A stretch of 64,000 nt of DNA. Source: Chrysoporthe austroafricana. Its lineage: Eukaryota; Ascomycota; Sordariomycetes; Diaporthales; Cryphonectriaceae. Shown one piece after another: positions 10,990 to 21,762 of the stretch. The notes beneath the pieces were generated by a model. The model was not told the origin of the DNA and ran no database searches. It worked only from the letters and a program-made list of their open reading frames with translations. Where the stretch lies: the NCBI GenBank assembly GCA_001051155.2, contig JYIP02000005.1, positions 4,030,001 through 4,094,000 on the forward strand, given 5' to 3'. Both the position numbers and the translations under genes were made by a program. Within the stretch, counting starts at the first letter, position 1; every line of letters starts with the position of its first letter.

Positions 10990-13900
10990 TCTCCGCCCCC
11001 CATGTCTCACATTACACACACCAACATATCCCACGATCTGGATGTGGGCCGCACAAAAGTCCGGGCACACCGCCATTCGGTAGCAGAGTGTCACCGTCAG
11101 CGAGCCTTCGTGTGATGAGCCTGCGTGACGACGCACAAGCGTGCCCTCGCTCGCATGGACCTGGTCGTTCTTAGCCTCTCGCCGCTCCACAATTTGCCCT
11201 CGAGAGGGAGGCGAGGATACCGAAAGTAGCATCTCTCAATTACCCGGCTTAGACTGTGGCCTCCCCCGACGGGGGTTGTCACGTAAAAATACATGCAGCT
11301 AGCCTTAGCCTCGATCTCCTCGCCACTTGCTAGCATGTGTCAGGGACGGGCGCTTCTCTGGCCGCTGCCGCTACCTTAGTTGCTGGCGCCGTTGAGGTGG
11401 GACTTTTTCGCCCCGGGGGCTTCGAGGCCGAGCGTCCTCGCCGTCGCGGCAGTCCCAAGATTGGCCCGTGGCAGAGTCCGAGGTGCGTTCGAGGACAGAA
11501 CACCACGTGACCGACCGCGAATTTCTCAGTCGGGTGGCCATGTTCCCTTGCTCACACCAAGGGATGATGTCTGCGAGCCAGGCGCAGCGCAGCGCAGTCG
11601 GGGGAGGTCGTGGGCGCAATCCTCGAGGCTGGGGCGGCGGCGCGCGGGCTCCCTGTGTCTGGTTCCGGCGCGGGCGCGGGCGCTCTTAGGCGGGACCTGA
11701 GCTGGAGGCTCGCCCCAGCCCAGCGCTCGATCCGCCCGCGCGGGCTGCCGCACCTGTCCGCCCTCCCGTCCAGTATCGCCCTGGTACAGGAAAGACGGTG
11801 GACGGGGTGTGGCACGCCAGCCATCCTCGCCCGCCCGTCCGTCTGAACCCGCCGAGCAGTGATCGACGGCGCGTCGTCGCGGGCTCAGCCCTACGTGCGG
11901 ACGCTCTTTGTCGCCCGCGCGGGAGATCGTCGAGCTTATGCGCGTACCCTGATGGGCGTCGCCCGTCCTCTCTCTCTCTCCCTGCGGTCGCGACGTGCGC
12001 GCGCGCGATCTCTCGACGTCGAGAAACGATGCCCCGGGAGGCCGGCAGATCAGCCCTTGGGCGGCGCGGGCTGTGAACGGTGTCTGCACGAGCGGCTCGT
12101 CGCCGCCACCGCTTCTCGTCTGATCAGGCCACGTGCGCCGAGTCGTCCGGTCGTGCGATCGGCGGCGATCGTGGGCTGATTTTACTGTTTTGAGACTCGC
12201 TCTGGCTGTCTCGTGGTACTATGCCCCTGACGAGCACCGGCTTTAGTAATCCGGGCGACAACATGCGGTAGAGGTTCTGCGTTCCAGAGTGATCTAGTCA
12301 TGTACCCTGGTGGTGGTGGCACTTCAAGATCTCAGCTACATATCCAATGCAAGGTATGCACGGATTTGCGAGGGCTTGCAGTCACTCATCTGCCAGGCCA
12401 CGATTTAGGAAACGGAAGCACCGATCTTCACCAAGGGTTCGTTACTGGCCCACTGTTGGTAGGATTGTCCCACAAACGCTCTTCGCGAACGTGAGCACAT
12501 CTCGAGCCCTGGGATTTCATGAGAGCTCCTACAGGTTAGAGTCGGATTCTTAGTCTCGAAAAGATGAATGCCCAGCTTAAACGAGATCTCCAAGGCAAAT
12601 TCACTTTACAAAATACTTTCTGATAGAGGTAAATCGGCGTCCAGGAGTTGAATCCTTCGGCATGAATACATGTTCGGGTGGAAATGGTGGATTAGCATGG
12701 TGTCGAATGATGTTGGATTGTGGCCCTTCTTCCGAATGTGAAAATGTTATCAGACGGGCAGTTTTCGTTTCATCTAAGTTTTTGTGAAGACTGTATAGGA
12801 TAACTTGTCAATGAGTGATTTTCATGCAGAAATCAAGAATCCAGTATAGGAATAAAAGCAAACGAGTATATAAAGTTCATGGAGCTCAAACCTGCTTGAA
12901 TGTGGAATTTAGGTAAAAGCAAAATCAAAATGGGAGTCAGAGCAGCTTAGCCAGATTGTACTCTTATTTTGAAATCGTATAGTGAGCTTACAGGCTTCCA
13001 GTATCGAAGAAAACACAGTAGTCGTTTTACTTCCAACACAGGAGAGAACAGTCTCGCTATCTCATTTAGGCTAATCATCTTGAAGCTTATTCAATAGCGC
13101 TCTATTATAAGGCAATTGCTAAGTCAAACATCCAGGTCAAAGCTCCAATAGCAACCCTTTTCACTATGTGTTAACTATGTGAAACTTGGTATGGATATGA
13201 GTTTTACAATATTAATGAACCATGTGAAAATTAAGACAGTAGTCCTCGCCATCAAAAGGTTGCAGATTTCATTACCTATTCTTCCTGCCTCGCTTTCGAG
13301 TGCTTGGCATGCACGGCCAATGTGAGTGGCCATTCAAAAATACCTACAACACTATCCAGACGGACATTTAGCGATGACGTCTGCGGGTAGGCATGAGGAG
13401 TAGGAGTGAATGGCATTGAATGAAGCTGAACACAGAGCTGGTGAGATTTTGATTCAGTCTTTTAATTATTTATTTTTCCTTGGGCTTTCTGCCTGCTTCT
13501 GATGCAGCCGTTCCGCTCCTTTCGCTGGCAATCCTATAAGAGCGATGACACAACACATCGTATTTGATGCGAAAGACAACCGGGAAATCAAAGAAATGCG
13601 ATATGATCGGAAGTCGGGCTCTAAGAGAGCTCTCATAATGCCTGGCCACATTGCAAGTGATGCTGAGCGTCCCGTACCAGTGCTCACAGCTTCATCTCCT
13701 GATGGTTCCTTTTTACATCGCACAAAATCCTGGAGAAACGAATTCCATACCGATATATTCTGACTTCTCACGGCACGCCTATTTCCTTCGAGCCTCTCTT
13801 TTGGTGAGTGGCAATGAGAATTGCCCATTAGGGTTAGGCTGACACGGAGAATAGAATCGGGCAAACATGCCGGCGAACCTCCCCTTCGGACTCTCTAGAT

Positions 13901-14401
13901 TATCTTCTCAACAAGCAATTGGGAGGCTCTTGGGCTAAATCTAAAACTCAGAAAGTTTTTCTTGTCTATGTGGTATTTTCAATGTAGTGGGACTACGTCT
14001 GCGGTTGGGCGGGTGCCTGGTGCTGTTGTTGTATAATAAAGTTTGAACGGGCCACAACACCACTAATTATCATCTGAAGGGGACCAGATGAACTACGGCT
14101 ATGTTGAGTAAATACTCTCTCTACCACATCACAAAACAATTTAAATACAATTCTAGGCACAGTTTCTCTTCATTTGATTATGTGCCCAGAGATCGTCCAT
14201 TCTTTCGCTATTGCCGAGTGACTCACCGCTAGGCCCGACCCTCTGTGTGGCTCAGCTCACGTTCTACAGCAGGCTGCACTTAATTACCAGCCAGTCTCCC
14301 GCAAATCTGCTTCTTCGACGCCTATCTGCAAGTCTCATCCAACTTATTCCACGCAGGATCTTGGACCACCTAAATCTGCAACGATAGAGCGCACGTCAGC
14401 C

Positions 14402-15741
14402 ATGAAGCCACCGAGCATGATCGAGCTCGACGGCCGGACCGGCGAGGGCGGGGGCCAGCTCGTCAGGATCGCTGTCGCCCTTGCCTCCGTGACGTCCAAA
14501 CCAGTCAGGGTAATCGATGTGAGGGGCAACCGCCCGGGTCCACGAGGAGGTGAGTAGCTGCAGTGCCCTCCGGAGCCCGCCGGCCAGTGTTGACCCCCGA
14601 CGACCCCCCAGGGCTCAAATCGCAGCATGTCACTGCAATCGAATGGCTGGCCGAAGCCACCGGCGCCGCCGTTGAGGGCCTTGAGATCGGCAGCAAGACG
14701 TTGGAGTTCCGGCCCCAGCGTGGACCTGGTGAGCTGCTGCAGAGGAACGTCAAGATCTATGCCGCGTCGCCCGCCGCCAGCGCGCTGCTCATCTTCCAGG
14801 CAGTGTTCCCATTTCTCCTCTTCGCAGGCAATGAAAGCGGAGAGCCGGTCGAGTTGACCATATCAGGAGGCACGAACGTGTCCTTCTCACTAAGCTATGA
14901 GTACTTGGATCAGGTGGTTCTGCCAACACTGGAGGCGTGGTTCAGCATCCGGGTGGAGAGAAAACTACAAAGCAGGGGATGGAGCTCAGGCCCCAAGTCG
15001 AGGGGATCTCTGTGGTTCAAAATTCAGCCACTTCCATTGGGCGCCACGCTCAAGCCGAGGGTTAATCTTGAGCTGATCGCAGATCCCAAGGAATTCAACG
15101 TTCAGTCCGTCGACGTCACCATCATCACACCTACGGAGCTCCATAGTCCATTGACGACCATGTTGAGAGATGACTTGGGAAATATCTTCCCCCAGGCGAA
15201 CCTCAACTTTATACCGCCGCAAGAAAGTAAGCATGAGTCTCGAATTTACGTGCTCCTGGTTGCAAAATCAGAGACACTGCGATGGGGTCGAGATTGCCTC
15301 TATAATGGCAAGCGCAAGGGCAAGAAGCAGGAAGCACTCTGCAAGGAGGTCTCGCAAACCGTGACGAAAGCTCTGGAAGACGAAGTCCTTCGAGGAGGTG
15401 TTGTGGATGAGTATCTCCAGGATCAGCTGGTCGTGTTTCAAGCACTAGCCCAGGGGAGGACAAGCTTCCCGAGATGGGCGCCCAAGACGGATACGAGTGA
15501 AGCACGCGATCAGTCAAATCGTGGCATTGATGATGAGCTTGAGAAGCTGCATATCGACAGCAGGCTAAGGAAGGATAGGGTGAGAGGGCCTTTAGGTGAT
15601 CCTGAGACCGATAGTACTCACACCCAGACGGCACGGTGGGTGGCTTCAGAGATGTTGGAACCAATCCTAGTATGGTACGACAAAGGCACGGTCTGTGAGG
15701 GTGTTGGCCTCAAGTCAGGCTGCAGCAGTTCCGCGCTGTAG
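14402..15741 (+). CDS. RTCA: RNA 3'-terminal phosphate cyclase (RTCA type)
   Basis: Exons 14402-14549 and 14612-15741 are joined across a 62-base intron, giving 425 residues. The enzyme converts RNA 3'-phosphate to a 2',3'-cyclic phosphate using ATP through an adenylylated histidine (family knowledge). Supporting motifs are LDGRTGEGGGQLVR near the N-terminus, RGNRPGP..GLKSQH across the intron, and SGGTNV followed later by LPTLEAWF. Near the C-terminus an HTQT motif places the expected adenylylated histidine at H386. The nucleolar paralogue RCL1 lacks that histidine, which favours an active cyclase. It is somewhat longer than the roughly 340-370 residues usual for the family; the extra length is a charged insertion before the HTQT motif. 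NSA2 lies 1.7 kb downstream on the same strand. Confidence 0.92.
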
Positions 15742-17407
15742 TGCTGGGACACTCTGCGAACGGCATAGCAAAATGATAGCGTGCCTCCTCTAGAATGACT
15801 GGGCAGACGTTACTCTCAACGTCACCTAAGTTTCAACTTGGAGGTGGAGATGCGCAGGGATGGCTCTGTATACTCAAGAGCAAAGACTGGCGGGTCTGTG
15901 TTGTTGTGAAAGTCTCGGGACATCCAGCCCTGCGTGACATGTTGAATTTTGTCACTGAGAATAGGACTGTCCCAAACGATTCAAAATCTCTGAAAACCAC
16001 CGACGCAAGCTCTTTATAGGTATTGGGATATCCGCTGTCTCTGGCTGTCCTAATTAATGCGGCCGGGGAAATGCCATAGAATGGGCTGTGTGGTTCTTGG
16101 ACCGTCTGGTGGCGATGGTATGAGTGGTCTTGAGTCACCAAGTCGTCGTGATGAACAGACTGCGAAATGCGCCTAGGCCACAATCCCAACACAAGGTCGA
16201 GACTGGTTCGTGAGCACGCGCAGAACTGATCTTCTGCCGAGTGAGGCTCGGCACGCTCATCACCCAAACAGTCCGCTGTCAAGCCGGCTTTGAAGTTCAC
16301 GCTGACAGAGGATAAAGAAGACAATGGAGTGAGAATAGCCAGGTTAGTGGTAAATTGCCCAGCAGCCCTTGATTTAGATGCGCCAGAGACTGCGAGTAAA
16401 ATGATGCTTGTGTTGCAGCAGAAAAAATCCGGCGTTGACGTCTGCGTTTCACCCCGAAAACCGGCCACAGAGCGTATGGAGTTGAGCTGTCCAGCGTGGT
16501 CAGGAGAAGCATGACTCCCAGTACGCATCTCACGGTTCTGCCTGCTACTATGCTGGCAGCCGTCCAAGCGGACGCCAGGAACACAGCCGGGCGAGGTCGC
16601 AGCACCCGACAATCGGTCAATTGTTCCCTCAAGAATCCCCGGGATCTTTTGTCAAACGTCTAGGAGACTCATACGTCCTCTTCTGGTGTAATCACCGAAA
16701 TCACGGAGTCGAGTGTGTCAATCGGCAATAGACAATTTACGCCGGGATCTGGGGAAACGACGACGCGTCACACTGCGACGAAGAAATCTTGACAACATCT
16801 ACAGAGAGTGCACGTTCTTTATCTGAAATGCAGAGTCGGTAACGTAAATCTAACATGACTGCAAGTCACCATGGGGCCATGGCAGCGTCGAAGCTGACAG
16901 CTCGGATGATTCGAGTTGCGTCGAGACAGCTACGGAGTGAGCGTGGATTGTCAATGCGTAGCCACTGGGGTAGTAAAGATGAATGTAAGATTGGGCCTTG
17001 TCGTTGTAGCTGTCTCATTTCGGATTTCTCTCTTTAAAGAATTTACAATATTTATGCACTGTCTCATGAATGCCATAAAGTGAAACAAATGAGGTTTTCT
17101 CTCTGTCGTTGGCGTTTTATTTTTTTTAGGGAAGAAGGGGGGGGCGGGCTGACTGCAGTGAAGCAAGGAATTATGGATCTGGATGCCATTGGCTGTATGA
17201 CTAAGCCGGGCCAGGAACCCGGCGATAAGAGAAAACTTCCCGATAAGCCTCTTGCATTCCATTCTTTGAACGGCACTAATTTGAACAAGCCGTCGACCTT
17301 TCACCATACTGCGACGACGACCCTCGCTCTCCCATACAATCTCATTGAAGCAAGAAGATCCGAAGCCAGACTAGTCTAAGTCCCTCTCGAGGGCGCCGCA
17401 CGTCACG
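15742..17407. other. Intergenic region, no supported gene
   Basis: This holds the 3' flank of the cyclase gene and the upstream region of NSA2. A 259-codon open frame runs on the minus strand at 15833-16612, but its product has no recognisable motif and short open frames overlap it on the other strand. I do not call it. Confidence 0.55.
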
Positions 17408-18393
17408 ATGGTGAGAGAGCCCTGCCACCCTCATTTCTGTCCGTTCAACACAGATACTGACAGATGATCTACACACACAGCCTCAGAACGAGTATATGGA
17501 GCGGCATACCAAGCTGCACGGTCGCCGTCTGGATCATGAAGAGCGTGCCCGCAAGCGCGCCGCCCGCGAGGGCCACGAGGCCTCGGAGAAGGCCCAGAAC
17601 CTGCGCGGCCTGCGCGCCAAGCTACACGCTCAGAAGCGACACAAGGAGAAGATCCAGATGCGCAAGCAGATCAAGGCCCACGAGGAGCGCAACGTCAAGT
17701 CCGCCGCCCCGGACAATGATCCCGCCAACCCCGTTCCCGCCTACCTGCTCGATCGGAACAACCCCACCTCTGCGAAGGCGCTGAGCTCGTCTATCAAGAA
17801 CAAGCGGTCTGAGAAAGCCGCGCGGTTCGCCGTGCCGCTGCCCAAGGTGCGCGGTATTTCCGAGGAGGAGATGTTCAAGGTCGTAAGCACGGGAAAGAAG
17901 ACACAGAAGAAGGGGTGGAAGCGCATGGTGACAAAGCCGACGTTTGTTGGGCCCGACTTCACGCGCAGGCCGGTCAAGTATGAGCGCTTCATTCGGCCCA
18001 TGGGTTTGAGATACAAGAAGGCGAACGGTTGGTTCACCCTTACTCTGAGATTGCTCTTGATGCCGAGGAGCGTGGCGTGGCTGACATTCCTCTAGTCACC
18101 CATCCTGAGCTTGGAGTCACAGTGCAGCTGCCTATTATTTCTGTCAAGAAGAACCCCCAAAACCCTCTATACACACAGCTCGGTGTTCTAAGCAAGGGCA
18201 CGGTTTTAGAGGTCAACGTGTCCGAGTTGGGTCTCACGGTGAGTCCAGACACTCGACCACTTGCTCAAGATACCGCGGCAACAGCTAACGCGCATTACAG
18301 ACTACCTCAGGGAAAGTTGTTTGGGGACGTTATGCCCAGGTCACCAACAACCCTGAAAACGATGGCTGCGTCAATGCCGTCCTTCTTGTTTGA
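17408..18393 (+). CDS. NSA2: Ribosome biogenesis protein NSA2
   Basis: Four exons (17408-17410, 17481-18027, 18096-18238, 18301-18393) give 261 residues, the same length as yeast NSA2. The protein is a nucleolar assembly factor for pre-60S subunits, needed for 27S pre-rRNA processing (family knowledge). It opens [10 protein letters not shown], continues with the basic [15 protein letters not shown] and [14 protein letters not shown] segments and [14 protein letters not shown], and ends [12 protein letters not shown]; all are family hallmarks. The first coding exon is only the ATG: a 70-base intron starts immediately after it. Intron 2 (68 bases) has the weaker donor GTTGGT but a good CTGAC branch site 11 bases before its AG. 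Reading through it would end the frame at a TAG overlapping the 3' splice site. Confidence 0.95.
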
Positions 18394-18617
18394 TACCCTT
18401 ACTGTTCGCCGGTATATAGAACAGCGAAGATGGACAAGTGCATCAACGGGCGTTCGGAGTTTGCAGACCCAGAACTCATAATACTAGGGCTGGAAAATAG
18501 AAATGGTTTCAATTTCACTAAAGTATATATCGCCCAGGTCCAATGTTTAGTGGGTTCCTTCTAGACTTTGCATCAGCCTGGGGCGGATTACCTTGCTATG
18601 CGCCAATTCTCAAACTT

Positions 18618-20715
18618 TCAGCCGGCCTTATCATCGACACGTACTTCGACGGACACAGCCTCACTACTCGCGCCCTCAGACTCAGCATTTTCTGGAGCAG
18701 TCTGTTGACTCTTTCTCTGTCTAGCAAGGGCGTCAGCAGAGTTTTTGTTTGATGCAGCCGGCGAAGACACGTACTGCCGTCTGTGGATTACGGTAGCCGC
18801 AATGAATCCAGTCCACAGCAGGGAGATGAAGACGAAGGCGATGGGCCAGCCACGCCGCCACCTTGGGGCACCGTAAGGACCTGCGGTTGGGAAGGCAAGC
18901 AATGGCACCCAGATTTGGAAACTAGGGATGAGATCAGTCCGACACCCATGCAGAAGGAAACAAGGGGATCATGAACCTGTAGCCAAAAGTCATCATAGAC
19001 CCCTGGTAGGGAAGTCTGTTAGCTTCAAAGTCAAGCTCGTCGTTGCCGGAGGCTTTATACGTACCAGAATGAGAGCCCGTTCCTCCGAATCATCTTTGAC
19101 AATACTGTTGACTGTTGAATACAGAATTGGACTCGAGCAGCCTGCAATGCCGAGCAGGTACCAGCAGACGAATCTACACTATCGTCAGCCTAATCCCATG
19201 GACATAAAATCGATAACTGAAATGCCAAGTGGCAGACCTACTTCAAAGTCTGTGGAACATTCCAGATGATCATAACCAGGATTGAATATAAGGTAAAGAA
19301 TGTTTGGACAGAAAAGATCGTCCAAGCCGGATAGATGGCGGCCAAGGTGGTGCCCAGCCAGGATGCGACGGCGTAGATGGCAAAGAATGCTGTCGGCAGC
19401 TCGTTAATCTGGACGACGGAGAAGCCCTCGGCCTTCAGCCATAGATTCATGTACGAAGATGGGTATGAGGCGATGATCATGCATCTTCAATCCTGTCATC
19501 AGCGACGTGGAGTCCAGCGTATTGGCGAGAATTGATGCTCACATGTAGCAGAATACAAACACCCAGATATGCCACCTCTTCAGCGTCCGCTTGAAAACAT
19601 CGAGATTCAACTTTCCCGGCCGACGAACACGCGCCTTCTCTAGCCGGACTTTCGCCAGCTTCGTGTCGTCCTCTGTGAGATAGAACGGCCTCGGTGAGTC
19701 CGGGATTCCAGGAAAGACGAAATAGCCGATCAGTGCCACCGGGATCGTGAAGATACCGTCGATGATGAACAGCCACCTCCATCCGGCCATGCCGCCGACG
19801 CCAGAGAGGTTTGTGTACGCCGCTGCTTGGAGGTAGCCACTGACCATCGAGCCGAGAGGGTTACAGATGAACCAGGTCCCTGCGCGCTTGAAGAGTTCTG
19901 GCCCGGAGTACCAGGAGCCGAGAATAAAGTGCGTCCCAGCGAAGACGGGTGCTTCGAACATCCCGACCACTTTTGTTGGGGCGTCAGCTTAATGGCCTTG
20001 ATAGCTCATGCGTGCCGGTTGGACTTACAGAAGCGCAGTGCGTATAGTTGTTGGACGTTGGTCACTCTGCTCTGTGCAAACGTGGTGACTCCCCAGAGGA
20101 CCTCTAGCATTGGCAAAAGGTATCGAGCACTACGGACAGTCAATCTTCGATCACAGCAGGATTGTCTCACTTCGATACTTACAGTCTTGGCCGCGAAAGC
20201 AGCAACAAGCCCGGGATTTGAAAGACCACATAAGCCGTGTAGTAGCACACGTTAAAGTAATTGAGCTGATTGCCATAGAGACCGAAGTCCTCCTTCAGTC
20301 CGGACGTGTAGGCATTGCTAATATTTGTCTGGTCTTAACCAGGTCAATCTCGGTTAGAAGTATCCTAGATATACATATTGCAGGATGTTGGCATACCAAG
20401 ATACTTAACGAAGACTAAAAAGCATTTAGTTAGCATGCGAGCAAATAAACACATTTGGAGCGGGATAAGGCTCACAGCAAAGACATGCAAAGACCAGAAT
20501 CGATATATCGAGCTTCAGCAGCAACCTAGATATTCCTCAGCATACCGGCACTCGTCGAAATGTGTTGGACGAATTCGCAGAGCTAGAACTCACTTTCTTT
20601 CGACTGACGGATACTCAGAAGGATACCAGTTGAAGACCTCTTTGAACAGTCCCCATAATGATGATTTTGACGGGTTTTGGAGGCCTTTAGGCTCATCGTT
20701 AACTGATCCCGGCAT
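18618..20715 (-). CDS. MFS anion permease, Dal5/Liz1 (pantothenate/allantoate) type
   Basis: Ten exons on the minus strand: 20715-20594, 20525-20476, 20414-20397, 20333-20183, 20129-20029, 19969-19543, 19484-19242, 19173-19065, 19002-18977, 18921-18618. All phases close, giving 516 residues. The N-terminal half carries the anion:cation symporter signature: WYPSEYP..ERKLLLKLD, the KYLDQTNISNAY motif around helix 1, LVGMFEAPVFAG, and WRWLFIIDGIFTIPVAL followed by FPGIPDSPRPFYL. The last motif is common in fungal Liz1/Fen2 pantothenate and related vitamin permeases, but the substrate cannot be read from sequence. Hydrophobic segments fit a 12-helix protein with a Ser/Lys-rich cytosolic tail. Exon 3 is only 18 bases and exon 9 only 26. 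Its start faces the 2OG oxygenase gene across 1.05 kb. Confidence 0.88.
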
Positions 20716-21762
20716 ACTTGGAGGCCTGTTGCAGATCTGACTGGTCGTTGTTTCGAGCCGTGAGCAATCCAAGCTCACAGGAAGTCCTGCAGTGCCGGAT
20801 CGCCGTTTCTCATAGTTAATATCCTGCCACAGCCCACATGCAATGCCTTCGAGCTATCGTGAGGGCTCCAGCATCGTGCATGATAGGTCCACATGCTGCT
20901 ACCATTGCTATCACGGCCTCAATCATTGTCAAGGCCAGCCACGCTGAGTAATTATGGCCGGCTCATATCGCTTACCCTAATTTGGTCCATACTTCCTTGC
21001 AATTCTTGCGATGTTTCGTCGCAATGTGTGCCGCTAAAGTGATGTTGGACAGGGCCTTGATTGCGTGCTTTGTCCGGCTGTCGCCCAATTCAACCTCGCT
21101 AGCTTTTGAGACGCTCCAAGATCTGATCAGTCGGGAATATGTTATGCATGACCCGCATCCGACGACTTTATCATAGTAATATCAGATCCACCATAGGAGG
21201 AAGATCCGTTTCTTTGGTGCACTATATCCATCTGCTGAGGACGTGGCTCATTGGAGTGTCCCACCGAGTTCCAGAGAATGAGGTGCTCCTCAAGGCAATT
21301 GCGTGCTCGTCTCTCCGCACACATCATAGATCTGCTGCAACCGAGACCCCCGCGTCCGACGGGTTACCTGTCGAGGTCTTTCCGCATCTGCTCTGTCGAG
21401 GTTCTTGGAGGCGCGATACTGATATGTGTTCCCATTGGCCGTCGCGGGGACATCACGGACTTGAAGCAGCACGTATGCAAGCATGCCGACGTGGTGAGTT
21501 GCGCCCTTCAGACAAGGTGGGCTTGTTAATTAGATACAAATGGCAAGTCGCATATGGCGTGCTCCATTCATCATATCCAATTCTTGATGTACGAGTCTTC
21601 GGGCTGCTGTAGAAGTCATGGCGAGATGCAGGTTAAAAGCATATATTAAGGCCAGTCCGAAACGGTGATCGCAGAGGCTCCCAGGAGCGATCTCCTCCCC
21701 GCTTCAAGTAGTTCTGACACAGAAAACTTTATCGTAAACATCCATTGCTCCTGATTCTGAAG
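20716..21762. promoter_or_regulatory. Divergent intergenic region between the permease and 2OG oxygenase genes
   Basis: The permease starts at 20715 on the minus strand and the oxygenase at 21763 on the plus strand, so this 1.05-kb stretch must hold both promoters. No convincing gene lies in it. I cannot name a specific regulator site. Confidence 0.6.

Larger units (their letters stand above)
4012..14401. other. 10-kb region without a supportable gene
   Basis: No gene is supported between the zinc-finger gene and the RNA cyclase gene. From about 5.3 to 12.18 kb the sequence is GC-rich, so long open frames occur by chance on both strands; those I read are low-complexity Pro/Arg/Gly/Ser and overlap in antisense. 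From about 12.18 to 14.4 kb it becomes AT-rich with only short frames. The region contains very long homopolymers, two single Ns (4722 and 9715) and a perfect hairpin at 10950-10989. Possible contents are the 3' UTR of the upstream gene, non-coding transcripts or regulatory DNA; none is shown by the sequence. Confidence 0.6.

Noticed and set aside
5300..12180. Many open frames of 100-260 codons on both strands (for example 8210-8869 and 10456-11232 minus, 5478-6341 plus)
   Set aside because: They lie in GC-rich DNA where stops are rare, overlap each other in antisense, and give low-complexity Pro/Arg/Ser products without domains or conserved splice joins.
13466..13864. 132-codon minus-strand frame in AT-rich DNA
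   Set aside because: No recognisable fold and an overlapping plus-strand frame; probably chance.
15833..16612. 259-codon minus-strand open frame
   Set aside because: No motif, no clear ATG context, and competing open frames on the plus strand; length alone is weak evidence here.
21139..21612. 157-codon plus-strand frame between the permease and oxygenase genes
   Set aside because: No domain-like sequence, overlapping frames, and it occupies the shared promoter of two well-supported genes.
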